Assembly (NCBI RefSeq): GCF_003258945.1
Contig: NZ_QLIX01000016.1
Location: forward strand, 52,939-116,938
Direction: 5' to 3'
Length of the DNA: 64,000 bases
Origin: Roseicella frigidaeris
GTDB taxonomy: Bacteria; Pseudomonadota; Alphaproteobacteria; Acetobacterales; Acetobacteraceae
Below are positions 33,422-42,244 of the stretch, piece by piece. The first letter of the stretch is position 1. Each line of letters opens with the position of its first letter. A program made the translations under genes and the position numbers. Below the pieces are notes generated by a model, which searched no databases, was not told the DNA's origin, and worked only from the letters and a program-made list of their open reading frames with translations.

Positions 33422-34375
33422 ATGCGCGCTCTTCTTGTCGTGCTTGCCGTCCTGACGGCTCATCCGGTGCTCGCGGCATGGCCGGAACGGCCCGTCACCC
33501 TGATCGTGCCCTTCGCCGCGGGGGCCTCGCCGGACATCCTGGGGCGGATGCTGGCCGAGCGGCTCTCGACAACCTGGGCGCAGCCCGTGCTGGTCCAGAA
33601 CCTGCCTGGCGCCTCGGCGACGATCGGCGTCGATCGCGTCGCAAAGGCCGCGCCCGATGGGTACACGCTCGGCCTGACGGGCGACGGCGCCATGGTCGTG
33701 CGGGTCAGCATGGACCCGCCCATCCCCTACGACCCGCGACGCGACCTCTCGCCCATCAGCCTGCTCGTCCGCACCCGGAACCTGCTGGTCGTGCAGCCGG
33801 GCGGGCCGGTGCACTCGGTGGCCGAGCTGGTGGCGCTGGCCAGGGCGAGGCCGGGGCAGCTCGCCTATGCGCATTCGGGCCTGGGCTTCTCGACCCATCT
33901 GGGGATGGAGATGCTGAAGCAGGCGGCCGGTGTCGACATCACCGCGATCCCCTACGCGAATGAGGGCCAGATGCTGACCGACATGGCGCAGGGCCGCGTG
34001 CAGGTCATGATCGGCAGCGGACCAGGACTCATGCGCCGGATCCGCGAGGGCGAGCTGCGGACGATCGCCGTCACGTCGCGCGACCGCGCACCGCTCCTGC
34101 CCGCCGTGCCCACGCTGGCGGAGAGCGGCTTCCCCGGCTTCGAGGCGGTCGCCTGGTTCGGCCTGGTCGCGCCGGCCGCGACCCCGCCTTCCATCCTGCG
34201 GAAGGTGCGCGACGACGCGGTGGCCGCCATGGCGGCCTCGCCCATGCGGGAAAGGGTGGAGGAATTCGCGCTCGTTCCGGTTGGCACGACGCCCGAGGAA
34301 TTCGCGTCGCTGATCCCCGCGGAGATCGAGCGGATGCAGCGGGTGCTGGAGCCACTTGGGCTTCGGGCGCGGTGA
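33422..34375 (+). CDS. TTT (Bug family) substrate-binding protein
   Basis: This periplasmic binding protein has 317 residues. The signal MRALLVVLAVLTAHPVLA is followed by the mature start WPERPVTLIVPFAAGASPDI, then NLPGASATIGVDRVAKAAPDGYTL and the C-terminal TTPEEFASLIPAEIERMQRVL. The pattern is that of TctC/Bug receptors. It is divergent from the FAD monooxygenase operon, so it could supply a related carboxylate, but no TctA or TctB is present. Start set by the signal; the long upstream frame is noise. Confidence 0.88.
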   Translation: MRALLVVLAVLTAHPVLAAWPERPVTLIVPFAAGASPDILGRMLAERLSTTWAQPVLVQNLPGASATIGVDRVAKAAPDGYTLGLTGDGAMVVRVSMDPPIPYDPRRDLSPISLLVRTRNLLVVQPGGPVHSVAELVALARARPGQLAYAHSGLGFSTHLGMEMLKQAAGVDITAIPYANEGQMLTDMAQGRVQVMIGSGPGLMRRIREGELRTIAVTSRDRAPLLPAVPTLAESGFPGFEAVAWFGLVAPAATPPSILRKVRDDAVAAMAASPMRERVEEFALVPVGTTPEEFASLIPAEIERMQRVLEPLGLRAR

Positions 34376-34646
34376 GGGCCTGCCGGGGCGCCCGGGCGAC
34401 AGGGCCCACCCACCGGAGCATGGGGGCCGCAGCCGGGCGGGGTCCCGGAGCGTGATCGCCTGAGGTGGGATCACCGAAGGCATGGCTCACGCGATCCAAC
34501 GCCGAGCCAGGCCATGGTCCGCGAAGCCGGGCGAAGGGATCGTGGTCCGGCCGGTCGCCGACCGCTCGCCCGGACGTCGCCGATTGCCCCGTCGCGCCAG
34601 GTGCGGCGCCGCAGGCCCCCGCGACGCGCGATGTCGCCTGGCGTCG

Positions 34647-35813
34647 CTACCGCAGCAACACCGGCAGCATCGCATCCAGCCGCAGCCGTCCCTCCTCGGT
34701 CGCCAGCAGCCACCCGCCATCCGTCCAGGCGAGGTAGCCCTCCTCCAGGCAGGCGGCGAGCATCGCCGGGTCCACCGCCTCGGCCAGCGTCCGGCCGCTG
34801 CGTGCCAGCAGCCGCGCCGGGTCGATGCCCTCGGCCAGGCGCAGCCCCATCAACAGCGCCTCGCGCGCCCGCTCCTCGGGGTCGAGCGCCAGCTCCTCGG
34901 TCACCGCATGGCCGTCGCGCTCGACCCGCGCCAGCCATTCCTCCGGCGCCCGGTGGCGGCGGGCGGCGAGCAGCGCCCCGTCCAGTCCCAGCCGCTGATG
35001 CGCCCCCGGCCCGATGCCGAGATAGTCGCCATAGCGCCAGTAGACGAGGTTGTGCCGGCTCTCCGCCCCCGGCTTCGCGTAGTTGGAGACCTCGTAGGGC
35101 CGCAGGCCGAAGCCCGCCGCCTCCTCCGCCGTCGCGGCATAGAGCCGGGCGGCCTCCTCCTCCTCCGGCAGGCGGAAGGCGCCGCGGCCGTGTTCGGTGG
35201 CGAAGCGCGTCCCCGGCTCGATGGTGAGCTGGTAGAGCGAGAGATGGTCGGCGGCCAGCGCCAGGGCGCGGCGCAGCTCGGCCCGCCAGGCGGCCTCGGC
35301 CTGGCCCGGCCGGGCATAGATCAGGTCGAAGGAGAGGCGGGGGAAGAGCGCCCGCGCCGCCTCCAGCGCCGCGATCGCCTGCGCTACGTCGTGCCGGCGG
35401 CCGAGGAAGCGCAGCGCCTCCGGCTCCAGCGACTGCACGCCGAGGGAGAGGCGGTTCACCCCGGCGGCGCGGAACGCGGCCAGCTTCGCCGCCTCGACGC
35501 TGGTCGGGTTCGCCTCCAGCGTGATCTCGAGATCCGCCGGCGCCTCGAACAGCGCCCGCGCATCGGCGATCAGCGCGGCCGCCGTCTCGGGCTCCATCAG
35601 GCTCGGCGTGCCGCCGCCGAAGAAGATCGAGGCCAGCGGCCGCCGGCCCGCCGCGCCGGTGGCCCGCTCTGCCTCCCGCGCCAGCTCCCGCCGCAGCGCC
35701 TGGCGCCAGCGGGCCTGGTCGATGCGCTCCCGCACATGGCTGTTGAAGTCGCAATAGGGGCACTTGGCAGCGCAGAAGGGCCAGTGGATGTAGAGGGCGA
35801 GGGGTTCGGTCAC
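34647..35813 (-). CDS. hemW: Heme chaperone HemW (radical SAM)
   Basis: This radical-SAM protein has 388 residues and is related to coproporphyrinogen III dehydrogenase HemN. HemW proteins bind and deliver heme rather than oxidise coproporphyrinogen. The cluster motif CxxxCxxC is Cys14, Cys18, Cys21 (WPFCAAKCPYC). FFGGGTPSLM and the HemW signature HNLVYWRYGDYLGIGPGAH follow. The start GTG 35813 fits the usual MxPLALYIHWPFC N-terminus. Only 9 bases separate it from the divergent YbaK start, so its promoter must overlap the neighbour's coding or leader region. No Shine-Dalgarno sequence is obvious. Confidence 0.9.
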   Translation of the reverse strand: MTEPLALYIHWPFCAAKCPYCDFNSHVRERIDQARWRQALRRELAREAERATGAAGRRPLASIFFGGGTPSLMEPETAAALIADARALFEAPADLEITLEANPTSVEAAKLAAFRAAGVNRLSLGVQSLEPEALRFLGRRHDVAQAIAALEAARALFPRLSFDLIYARPGQAEAAWRAELRRALALAADHLSLYQLTIEPGTRFATEHGRGAFRLPEEEEAARLYAATAEEAAGFGLRPYEVSNYAKPGAESRHNLVYWRYGDYLGIGPGAHQRLGLDGALLAARRHRAPEEWLARVERDGHAVTEELALDPEERAREALLMGLRLAEGIDPARLLARSGRTLAEAVDPAMLAACLEEGYLAWTDGGWLLATEEGRLRLDAMLPVLLR

Positions 35814-35822
35814 GGAGGGGAT

Positions 35823-36311
35823 ATGGCGGCGGCGGGGTCCTCTGTCGAACGGGTGCGGGCGGCGCTGCTGGCGGCCGGGCATGCCGATACCATCACCGCC
35901 TTCCCCGAGGGCACCCGCAGCGCCGCCGAGGCCGCCGCCGCGGTCGGCTGCGCCGTGGCGCAGATCGCCAAGTCGATCCTCTTCCGGGCCCGGACGGAGA
36001 ATGGCGAGCGGCCGGTGCTGGTGGTGGCGAGCGGCGCCCACCGGGTGGACATGGCGCGGGCCGCGGCGGCGCTCGGCCTGGCGCTGGAGCAGGCTGAGGG
36101 CCGCTGGGTGCGCGAGGTCACCGGCTTCGCCATCGGCGGCGTCGCGCCGCTCGCCCACCGCACCCCGCCGCTGGTGCTGCTGGACGAGGCGCTGTTCCGG
36201 CATGCGGCGGTCTGGGCCGCGGCCGGCTCGCCGCGGCACGTCTTCCGCACCACGCCGGAGGAATTGCGGCGCCTCTCCGGCGGCCGGGTCGCCGCCGTGG
36301 CGGAGGGCTGA
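35823..36311 (+). CDS. YbaK/EbsC-family aminoacyl-tRNA deacylase-like protein
   Basis: This 162-residue protein is of the YbaK/ProX editing-domain fold. It has the conserved QIAKSILFRA strand-helix with the key lysine, LVVASGAHRVDMARAAAALG and the GFAIGGVAPLAH loop. Family members hydrolyse misacylated Cys/Ala-tRNAPro or similar. It lies 9 bases from the divergent hemW GTG and 1 base before the MAPEG gene, which suggests an operon with that gene. Specificity within the family is not readable. Confidence 0.88.
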   Translation: MAAAGSSVERVRAALLAAGHADTITAFPEGTRSAAEAAAAVGCAVAQIAKSILFRARTENGERPVLVVASGAHRVDMARAAAALGLALEQAEGRWVREVTGFAIGGVAPLAHRTPPLVLLDEALFRHAAVWAAAGSPRHVFRTTPEELRRLSGGRVAAVAEG

Positions 36312-36312
36312 G

Positions 36313-36717
36313 ATGCCGCTGCCCGCCACCTCGCTCTATGCCGCGCTGCTCGCCGTCCTGGTGGTGCTGCTCTCGCTGCGCGTCATCCGGCTGCGGCAGC
36401 GCTACCACATCCTGCTCGGCACGCCGCACCGGCTGGTGGAGCGGGCGGTGCGCGCGCATGGCAATTGCGTGGAATACGGGCCGCTCGGCCTGGTGCTGCT
36501 CGGGCTGCTGGAGGGGATGGGCCTGCCGCTCTGGGGCGTGCACGCGCTGGGCACGGCCCTGCTCGCCGGCCGGGTGCTGCATGCCTTCGGCATCAGCCGC
36601 GAGCCGGAGGCGATGCGCTGGCGGGTGGCCGGCATGGCGCTGACCTTCGCCGTGCTCGGCCTCGGCGGGGCGGCGCTGCTCGGGCTGGTGCTGGCCGATG
36701 CGGCGGAGCGGCTGTAG
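36313..36717 (+). CDS. MAPEG family membrane protein
   Basis: This 134-residue integral membrane protein has four hydrophobic segments and the MAPEG pattern RVIRLRQRYHILLGTPHRLVERAVRAHGNCVEYGPLGLV. In other family members the Arg/Asn/Glu-Tyr positions bind glutathione. Eukaryotic members are glutathione transferases/peroxidases; the bacterial substrate is unknown. It begins one base after the YbaK stop codon. Confidence 0.85.
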   Translation: MPLPATSLYAALLAVLVVLLSLRVIRLRQRYHILLGTPHRLVERAVRAHGNCVEYGPLGLVLLGLLEGMGLPLWGVHALGTALLAGRVLHAFGISREPEAMRWRVAGMALTFAVLGLGGAALLGLVLADAAERL

Positions 36718-36784
36718 CGACGGGGCGGTTCCACCCGGCGGGCAGGCGTCCTAGGCTCCCCGCATCACGCAGGAGGAGACCGCC

Positions 36785-37162
36785 ATGCCGACCACCGTGA
36801 AGCAGATGCTCGCCGAGGCCAATGCCGCCGTGCCGCGGATCAGCCCGGAGGAGGCGAAGGCGCTGCACGCCAAGGGCGAGGCGGTCTTCATCGACCTGCG
36901 CGAGCCGCCCGAGCTCGCCGCCTCCGGCACCGTCCCCGGCGCCCTGCCGATCCCGCGCGGGCTGCTGGAATTCCGCGCCGATCCCGAGAGCCCGGACCGC
37001 AACGCGGCCTTCGCCAAGCCGGTGGTGATCACCTACTGCGCCTCCGGCGGCCGGGCGGCGCTGGCCGGGAAGGTGCTGCAGGAGCTGGGCTACAAGGATG
37101 TCCGCAACCTCGGCGGCTTCAAGGACTGGGTCGAGGCCGGCGGCCCCGTTCAGAAGGGTTGA
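36785..37162 (+). CDS. Rhodanese-like sulfurtransferase domain protein
   Basis: This single-domain rhodanese has 125 residues. The active-site cysteine is Cys85 in YCASGGRAAL. AVFIDLREPPELAASGTVPGALPIPRG and DVRNLGGFKDWVEAGG are the usual motifs. AGGAGGAGACCGCC precedes the start. It may move sulfane sulfur or detoxify cyanide, but small rhodaneses have many roles. It sits 38 bases before a ketopantoate reductase-like gene with which it may be co-transcribed. Confidence 0.9.
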   Translation: MPTTVKQMLAEANAAVPRISPEEAKALHAKGEAVFIDLREPPELAASGTVPGALPIPRGLLEFRADPESPDRNAAFAKPVVITYCASGGRAALAGKVLQELGYKDVRNLGGFKDWVEAGGPVQKG

Positions 37163-37200
37163 GCGCAGAAGGGCCGAGCGGGCCGGCAGGGAGGGGCGAC

Positions 37201-38139
37201 ATGCGGATCCTCGTCATCGGCGCGGGCGCGCTCGGCGGCTATTTCGGCGGGCGGCTGCTGGAGGCGGGGCGCGACGTCAGCTTCCTCGTCCGGCCGCGCC
37301 GCGCCGAGCAGCTCGCCCGCCACGGCCTGGTGCTCGACAGCCTGCACGGCAATGCCAACTTGCAGCCGCGCACCGTGCAGGCCGGCGGGCTGGAGGGCCC
37401 CTACGACCTGGTGCTGCTGGCGGTGAAGGCCCCGGCGCTGGAGGCGGCGATGGCGGATGCGGCGCCGGCGATCGGCCCCGGCACCACCATCCTGCCGGTG
37501 CTGAACGGCCTGCGACATCTCGACCTGCTGGCTGCGCGCTTCGGCGCGGCGCGCGTGCTCGGCGGCGTCGCGCAGATCCCGGCGACGCTCGGGCCGGAGG
37601 GGCAGGTGATCCACCGCATGAGCCCCGACCACCAGCTCATCTTCGGCGAGGTCGCGGGCGGGCTCTCGGATCGGGTGCGGGCGATCGAGGCGGCCTTCGC
37701 CGGCGCCAATTTCCGCCCGCGGGCGAGCGAGGCGATCCTGCAGGAGATGTGGGAGAAATGGGCCGGCCTCGCCAGCCTGGCCGGCGCCACCTGCCTGATG
37801 CGCGGGCCGGTCGGCGACATCCTGGCGGCGCCGGGGGGCGAGGATTTCCTGCGCGGGATCTTCGCCGAGTGCAGCGCCGTCGCCGCCGCGGCGGGGCATG
37901 CGCTGCGCCCGCCGATGGTCGAGGCGGCGACCAGCTTCCTCGGCAAGCCCGGCTCGCTGCTCACCGCCTCGATGCTGCGCGATGTCGAGCGCGGCAGCCC
38001 GGCCGAGGGCGAGCATGTGCTCGGCGACATGATCGCCCGCGCCGGGCAGCTCGGCGTGCCGGTGCCGCTGCTGGCCCTCGCCCGCCTCCATCTCGGCACC
38101 TACGAGGCGCGGCGCCGGCGCGAGGCGGCGGCCGGCTGA
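37201..38139 (+). CDS. Ketopantoate reductase family protein (ApbA/PanE-like)
   Basis: This 312-residue NAD(P)-dependent dehydrogenase has the Rossmann start RILVIGAGALGGYFGGRLLEAGRDVSFLVR (GAGALGG 7-13). It then has YDLVLLAVKAPALEAAM, VLNGLRHLDLL and EMWEKWAGLASLAGATCL with the conserved catalytic Lys. This is the PanE/ApbA fold. Genuine ketopantoate reductase and related 2-hydroxyacid enzymes share it, so pathway assignment is uncertain without pan genes nearby. GGGAGGGGCGAC precedes the start. Confidence 0.85.
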   Translation: MRILVIGAGALGGYFGGRLLEAGRDVSFLVRPRRAEQLARHGLVLDSLHGNANLQPRTVQAGGLEGPYDLVLLAVKAPALEAAMADAAPAIGPGTTILPVLNGLRHLDLLAARFGAARVLGGVAQIPATLGPEGQVIHRMSPDHQLIFGEVAGGLSDRVRAIEAAFAGANFRPRASEAILQEMWEKWAGLASLAGATCLMRGPVGDILAAPGGEDFLRGIFAECSAVAAAAGHALRPPMVEAATSFLGKPGSLLTASMLRDVERGSPAEGEHVLGDMIARAGQLGVPVPLLALARLHLGTYEARRRREAAAG

Positions 38140-38211
38140 GCGGCCCCGCCGCGGCTGCGCCGCGGCAGGCCGCGACGCGCCCTGGACGCGGGGCGCATCG
38201 CGGGGAACACC

Positions 38212-39378
38212 TCAGCGCGGGAGTTGCGAGACCAGGCGGAAGCGCTGCGCCCGCTTGCCGGTATCCACCTCGGTGGTGAAGACATTGCCGCGGCTGTCGA
38301 CGGCCATGTTGTGCACCCAGTGGAAGTCGCCGGCATTGCGGCCGTTGCGCCCGAAGCGGCCGAGCGCCGCGCCGTCGCCGCGCGCCAGCAGGTGCACGAC
38401 ATTGTTCGAGCCATCGGCGGCCAGCAGCACGGATTGCGTCGGGTCGGGCAGGAAGTCCATGTCCCAGACCGAGCCGCTGCCGAGCGTCGCCGGCGCCACC
38501 ACGATCTCCCGCACGAAGCGGCCATCCTTCTGGAAGACCTGGATGCGGTCATTGGCGCGGTCGCAGACATAGAGCAGCCCGTCCTTCGCCAGCCGCACGC
38601 AATGCACCGGGTTGCGGAAGAAGCGCGCCGGGCTGGCCGCCGCCTCGCCCGGGCGGTAGGGCGGCAGCGCGGCGTCGGGCGGCGGCCGCTCGCCATAGGC
38701 GCCCCAGTGGCGCTTGTAGGCGCCGGTCTCGGCATCGAAGACGATGACGCGGCGATTGCCGTAGCCATCGGCGACATAGATCTCGTTGGTCGCGGGATCG
38801 ACCTCGACATCCGCCGGCCGGCCGAGCCGCTCGGTGTCGTTGCTGCCGCCGGTCTCGCCCTTCCGGCCGATCTGCAGCAGGAAGCGGCCGTCGCGGGTGA
38901 ATTTCAGCAGGACATGGTCGTTCGGCCCGTTGCCGGCGATCCAGACATTGTCCTTGAAGTCCACATGGATGCCGTGCTCGTTCTCCGGCCAGCTCGGATG
39001 GTGGCCGGGCCCGCCCCAGGCCTGCACGACATTGCCGTCCGGGTCGAACTCGATCACCGAGGGGGCGGGGATGCAGCATTCGCTGAGCGGCGGGTCCTGC
39101 GCCGCGCCGGCCTCGTCCCGGGTCATGGTGCGGGGGCGGTGGATCACCCAGACATGGTCCTTCGCATCCACCGCGACGCCGGCCGCCTGGCCGATGCCCC
39201 AGCGGTTGGGCAGCGGCTTCGGCCAGACGGGATCGACCTGGTAGACCGGCGCGGCGGGCGGCGTGGCGGCTGCCTGCGGCGCCTGCGCCGCGGCGGGCGG
39301 CGCCGCGAGCAGCAGCAGGCCGAGCAGCCATCCGGCGGCCGCCGGACCGCGATGCACGCCGCGATACCCATGGCGCAT
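38212..39378 (-). CDS. Secreted NHL/beta-propeller repeat protein (PAL-like)
   Basis: This exported protein has about 388 residues. A hydrophobic signal (GWLLGLLLLAAPPAAAQA) is followed by a beta-propeller with NHL-like repeats: GVAVDAKDHVWVIHR, NGPNDHVLLKFTRDGRFLLQIG, VDPATNEIYVADGYGNRRVIVFD, VRLAKDGLLYVCDRANDRIQVFQ and MAVDSRGNVFTTEVDTGKRAQRF. This resembles the peptidylglycine alpha-hydroxyglycine lyase group and bacterial 6-bladed propellers. The cysteine pair in LSECCIPAPS is unusual. Start ATG 39378 follows GGGAGGA. Function is unassigned; it could bind a carbohydrate or act as a lactonase-like enzyme. Confidence 0.8.
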   Translation of the reverse strand: MRHGYRGVHRGPAAAGWLLGLLLLAAPPAAAQAPQAAATPPAAPVYQVDPVWPKPLPNRWGIGQAAGVAVDAKDHVWVIHRPRTMTRDEAGAAQDPPLSECCIPAPSVIEFDPDGNVVQAWGGPGHHPSWPENEHGIHVDFKDNVWIAGNGPNDHVLLKFTRDGRFLLQIGRKGETGGSNDTERLGRPADVEVDPATNEIYVADGYGNRRVIVFDAETGAYKRHWGAYGERPPPDAALPPYRPGEAAASPARFFRNPVHCVRLAKDGLLYVCDRANDRIQVFQKDGRFVREIVVAPATLGSGSVWDMDFLPDPTQSVLLAADGSNNVVHLLARGDGAALGRFGRNGRNAGDFHWVHNMAVDSRGNVFTTEVDTGKRAQRFRLVSQLPR

Positions 39379-39521
39379 CGGCCTGTCCTCCCTGTCGGTG
39401 CCGTGAGCCTCGGCCCCGCCGCCCGACCCCGTCAAGCGCCGATGCCTCCCGCACCCCGGCCGCGCGTCTCGCCGCTCGTCGCCTCCCGCATCCCGGCCGC
39501 GCGCCTCGCCGCTCGTCGCCT

Positions 39522-39669
39522 CCCGTTGTCCTGCCGCGGCTTCGCCGTGGCAGGCTGTGACGCATCTCGGATCAGAGGCGAATCCCGGGGCCCCCACGAA
39601 GACGCGGAGCGGCTTCGTGGGGAATAAATCCCGGGGCCCCCGCGAAGACGCGGAGCGGCTTCGTGGGGA
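39522..39669. repeat. Dispersed hairpin repeat R2, copy a
   Basis: This 148-bp element matches 47116-47261. It has a hairpin TGCCGCGGC-ttc-GCCGTGGCA and two tandem stems of the type CCCCACGAAG...CTTCGTGGGG. It ends 4 bases before the stop codon of the TTT receptor at 39674. The corresponding stem in copy b has a different sequence but pairs equally well. Confidence 0.85.
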
Positions 39670-39673
39670 TTAC

Positions 39674-40630
39674 CTACTGTGGCTCGATCCCCGCCTTGCG
39701 CGCCGCCTCGCCCCATTTGCGCATCTCCGCCTCGGTGAAGGCGCGGATCGCCTCTGGCGTCGAGGTCACCACCTCGGCGCCGAGCGTGCGGTGCTTCTCC
39801 ACCACCTCCGGCCGCCTGAGCGCCGCGACGCAATCGGCGTTGAGCTTCGCCAGCACCGGCGGCGGCAGCCCGGCCGGGGCGATCACCATGCCCCAGGTCG
39901 AGGCCTCGAAGCCGGCCAGCGTCTCGCCCACCGTCGGCACCTCGGGAAGCTGCGGCGCCCGCATCGCGCCGGTCGTCGCCAACGCCTTGAAGGCGCCCGA
40001 GCTGATGTGCGGCAGCGCCGCGGGCACGGTGTCGAACATGATGTCGACGCGCCCGGCCATCAGGTCGGGATGCGCCTGGGTGCTGCCGCGATAGGGCACG
40101 TAGCTGAGCTCGGTGCCGGTCTGCTGGCCGAACAGCACCGGGGCGAGCCGCACCACCCCGCCGGTGCCGGCGAAGGTGACGCCGGGGTTCTTCTTCGCAT
40201 GGGCGATCAGCTCGGCGACGGTGCTCGGCGCGAAACCGCGGCCGGCGCAGAGGACGAGCGGCGTCGCGGTGGTCTGGGTGACGAAGCCGAAGTCGCGCAG
40301 CGTGTCGTAGGGCAGCTTGTAATAGGCGGCGTTCACCGGATGCCCGACCGAGACCAGGCCGAGGGTGTGGCCGTCCGGCGCGCTGCGGGCGACGGCTTCC
40401 GTGCCGATCACGCCATCGGCGCCGGGGCGGTTCTCGACCGGCACCGGCTGGCCCCAGAGCGCGGCCAGCGGCTCGGCCATCAGCCGCGCCGTGATGTCGG
40501 AGACGCCGCCCGGGGTGTAGGGGACGACGAGGCGCACCGGCCGGCTGGGGAAGGCACCTCCTTGGGCCAGGGCGCGGCGCGCGAGCAGCAGGGCGGGCGC
40601 GGCGAGGGCCGCGCGGCGAGCGATGGGCAT
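39674..40630 (-). CDS. TTT (Bug family) substrate-binding protein
   Basis: This periplasmic receptor has 318 residues. The signal is RRAALAAPALLLARRALAQ. The mature start FPSRPVRLVVPYTPGGVSDI is followed by VENRPGADGVIGTEAVARSAPDGHTLGLVSVG, the Bug-family pattern, and the C-terminal half carries PEVPTVGETLAGFEASTWGMV. CGGGAGGACGACC precedes the ATG. The gene is divergent from an AraC-type regulator, which may control it. No TctAB partners are found. Confidence 0.9.
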   Translation of the reverse strand: MPIARRAALAAPALLLARRALAQGGAFPSRPVRLVVPYTPGGVSDITARLMAEPLAALWGQPVPVENRPGADGVIGTEAVARSAPDGHTLGLVSVGHPVNAAYYKLPYDTLRDFGFVTQTTATPLVLCAGRGFAPSTVAELIAHAKKNPGVTFAGTGGVVRLAPVLFGQQTGTELSYVPYRGSTQAHPDLMAGRVDIMFDTVPAALPHISSGAFKALATTGAMRAPQLPEVPTVGETLAGFEASTWGMVIAPAGLPPPVLAKLNADCVAALRRPEVVEKHRTLGAEVVTSTPEAIRAFTEAEMRKWGEAARKAGIEPQ

Positions 40631-40786
40631 GGTCGTCCTCCCGAGGTCTGGTCTCTGCGCCGATCCTGCCGCGCGACGGCGCCGCAGGCCACGGCGCGCC
40701 GCGCCGGCCGCCGCCGCCCCCTGGCCACCCCCGCTGGCCGATGCCGGGTGACGGCGGCGCCCGGGGGATGGCATGGTCCCGCCGCC

Positions 40787-41581
40787 ATGACGGAGCCTGC
40801 CCCGCCGCCGATGACCGCCCCGGACGAGGCCTCGCCCGCCATGGGGCGGTGGCGCTACTGGCGGCCGGCGGCGGCGCCCGTCGAGCTCGGTACGCTGCAG
40901 GGGCGGGAGGTCGGGCTGCCGCCGCATTTCCACGCCGAGGACCAGCTCACCCTCGTGCTCGCCGGGCGGCGCCGCTTCGTCCTGGGCGGGCGGCTGCTCG
41001 TCCTCCGCGCCGGCCAGGGCGCGCGCATCCCGGCGGGGGTGCCGCACCGCTCCCTCGCCGAGCCGGAGGGCGTCCTCTGCCTCAACGCCTATCTGCCGGC
41101 CGGCAGCGACGCCGCGGCCGCGCTGGAAGGCTGGCTCGCGGCCGGTGGCTGGCCGCGGGGCGCGGTCCTGCCGCCGATGGACCTGGCAAGGGCGGGCCTG
41201 GCGGGGGCGGGCCTGGTGGGGGCGGATCTGGAGCTGGCAGCCTGGCGGCGCGCCGCTGCCGCGCCGCCCGAGGGCCAGGCCCTGCCGCCGGCCGGCCCCG
41301 TCCGCCGCGCCGCAGCGCAGGCGGGGATGAGCCGGGAGGGGTTCACGCGCCGCTTCGCGCGGCGGCACGGCATGCCGCCGCATGCCTTCTGGCGCATGGA
41401 CCGCCTGAACCTCGCCCGCCGGCTGCTGCGCGCCGGGGAGGGCATCGCCGCGACGGCGGCCGAGGCCGGCTTCGCCGACCAGAGCCATCTCGGGCGCTGC
41501 TTCCGCCGCGTCTTCGGCGTCACGCCCGGCCGCTACCGCGCCGGCGAGCCGCCGTCACAGCCGTTCCAGACCGGGTGGTGA
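40787..41581 (+). CDS. AraC-family transcriptional regulator with cupin sensor
   Basis: This is a 264-residue regulator. The N-terminal cupin-like domain has PPHFHAEDQLTLVLAGRRRFVLGG, where the paired His could bind metal or ligand. The C-terminal domain has two helix-turn-helix motifs: AAQAGMSREGFTRRFARRHGMPPHAFWRM and EAGFADQSHLGRCFRRVFGVTPGRYR, the second being the classic AraC signature. It is divergent from the TTT receptor at 39674, 156 bases apart, and probably regulates that gene in response to a small organic acid. No clear direct-repeat operator is visible. Confidence 0.88.
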   Translation: MTEPAPPPMTAPDEASPAMGRWRYWRPAAAPVELGTLQGREVGLPPHFHAEDQLTLVLAGRRRFVLGGRLLVLRAGQGARIPAGVPHRSLAEPEGVLCLNAYLPAGSDAAAALEGWLAAGGWPRGAVLPPMDLARAGLAGAGLVGADLELAAWRRAAAAPPEGQALPPAGPVRRAAAQAGMSREGFTRRFARRHGMPPHAFWRMDRLNLARRLLRAGEGIAATAAEAGFADQSHLGRCFRRVFGVTPGRYRAGEPPSQPFQTGW

Positions 41582-41680
41582 GCCGGCGGCAGGATCCCGC
41601 CGCCGCGGCGCCGCAAGAGGGCGGCGCCCGGACTGGAGGCCCCTCAAGACCATGACGATGATGCCCGGCGGGGACCCGCC

Positions 41681-42121
41681 ATGAACGCGCTTCTCTCCCT
41701 CGCCGTGATCGGCGCCGGCATGAGCGTTGCGTTCCAGCAGGTGCTGAACGCGAAGCTGCGCGGCGAGCTCGGCTCACCCTGGTGGGCCGGCTTCGCCAGC
41801 TACGCCGTCGGCATGCTCGCCATGCTCCTCGCCGTCCTGGTCAGCGGCGGCCCGCCGCTCTCGGCGGCGATGATCGGGCGCACCACCTGGCTCTCCTGGG
41901 CCGGGGGGATCTTCGGCGCCCTCTTCATCGCCACGGCGATCCTGGCGGTCCCGCGCCTCGGCGCCGCGACCGTGCTGGCGCTGATCGTGGTCGGCCAGAT
42001 GCTCGCCTCGCTCGCCTTCGACCATCTGGGCGCCTTCGGCCTGCCGCAGCACCCGGCGAGCCTGCTGCGGCTGGCCGGGGCGCTCTGCCTGCTGCTCGGC
42101 GTCCTGCTGATCCGCGCCTGA
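41681..42121 (+). CDS. Small DMT-superfamily membrane protein (YdcZ/DUF606)
   Basis: This 146-residue protein of five hydrophobic segments matches the YdcZ/DUF606 family. It has AVIGAGMSVAFQQVLNAKLRGELGSPWWAGFASYAVG, typical of half-size DMT proteins. These are putative transporters that dimerise; substrates are unknown. It sits alone between the AraC gene and a TTT receptor. Confidence 0.85.
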   Translation: MNALLSLAVIGAGMSVAFQQVLNAKLRGELGSPWWAGFASYAVGMLAMLLAVLVSGGPPLSAAMIGRTTWLSWAGGIFGALFIATAILAVPRLGAATVLALIVVGQMLASLAFDHLGAFGLPQHPASLLRLAGALCLLLGVLLIRA

Positions 42122-42244
42122 CCGAGACGTCCGGCTGAATTCATGCGGAACGATCGCGCTGCCGGCTGCCGGGGCCGCCCCGCCTCTGCTATCGCCGCCC
42201 GCTTGCGGCCCAGGCCCGGGCCGCGCATCCGGGAGGCGACGCGC

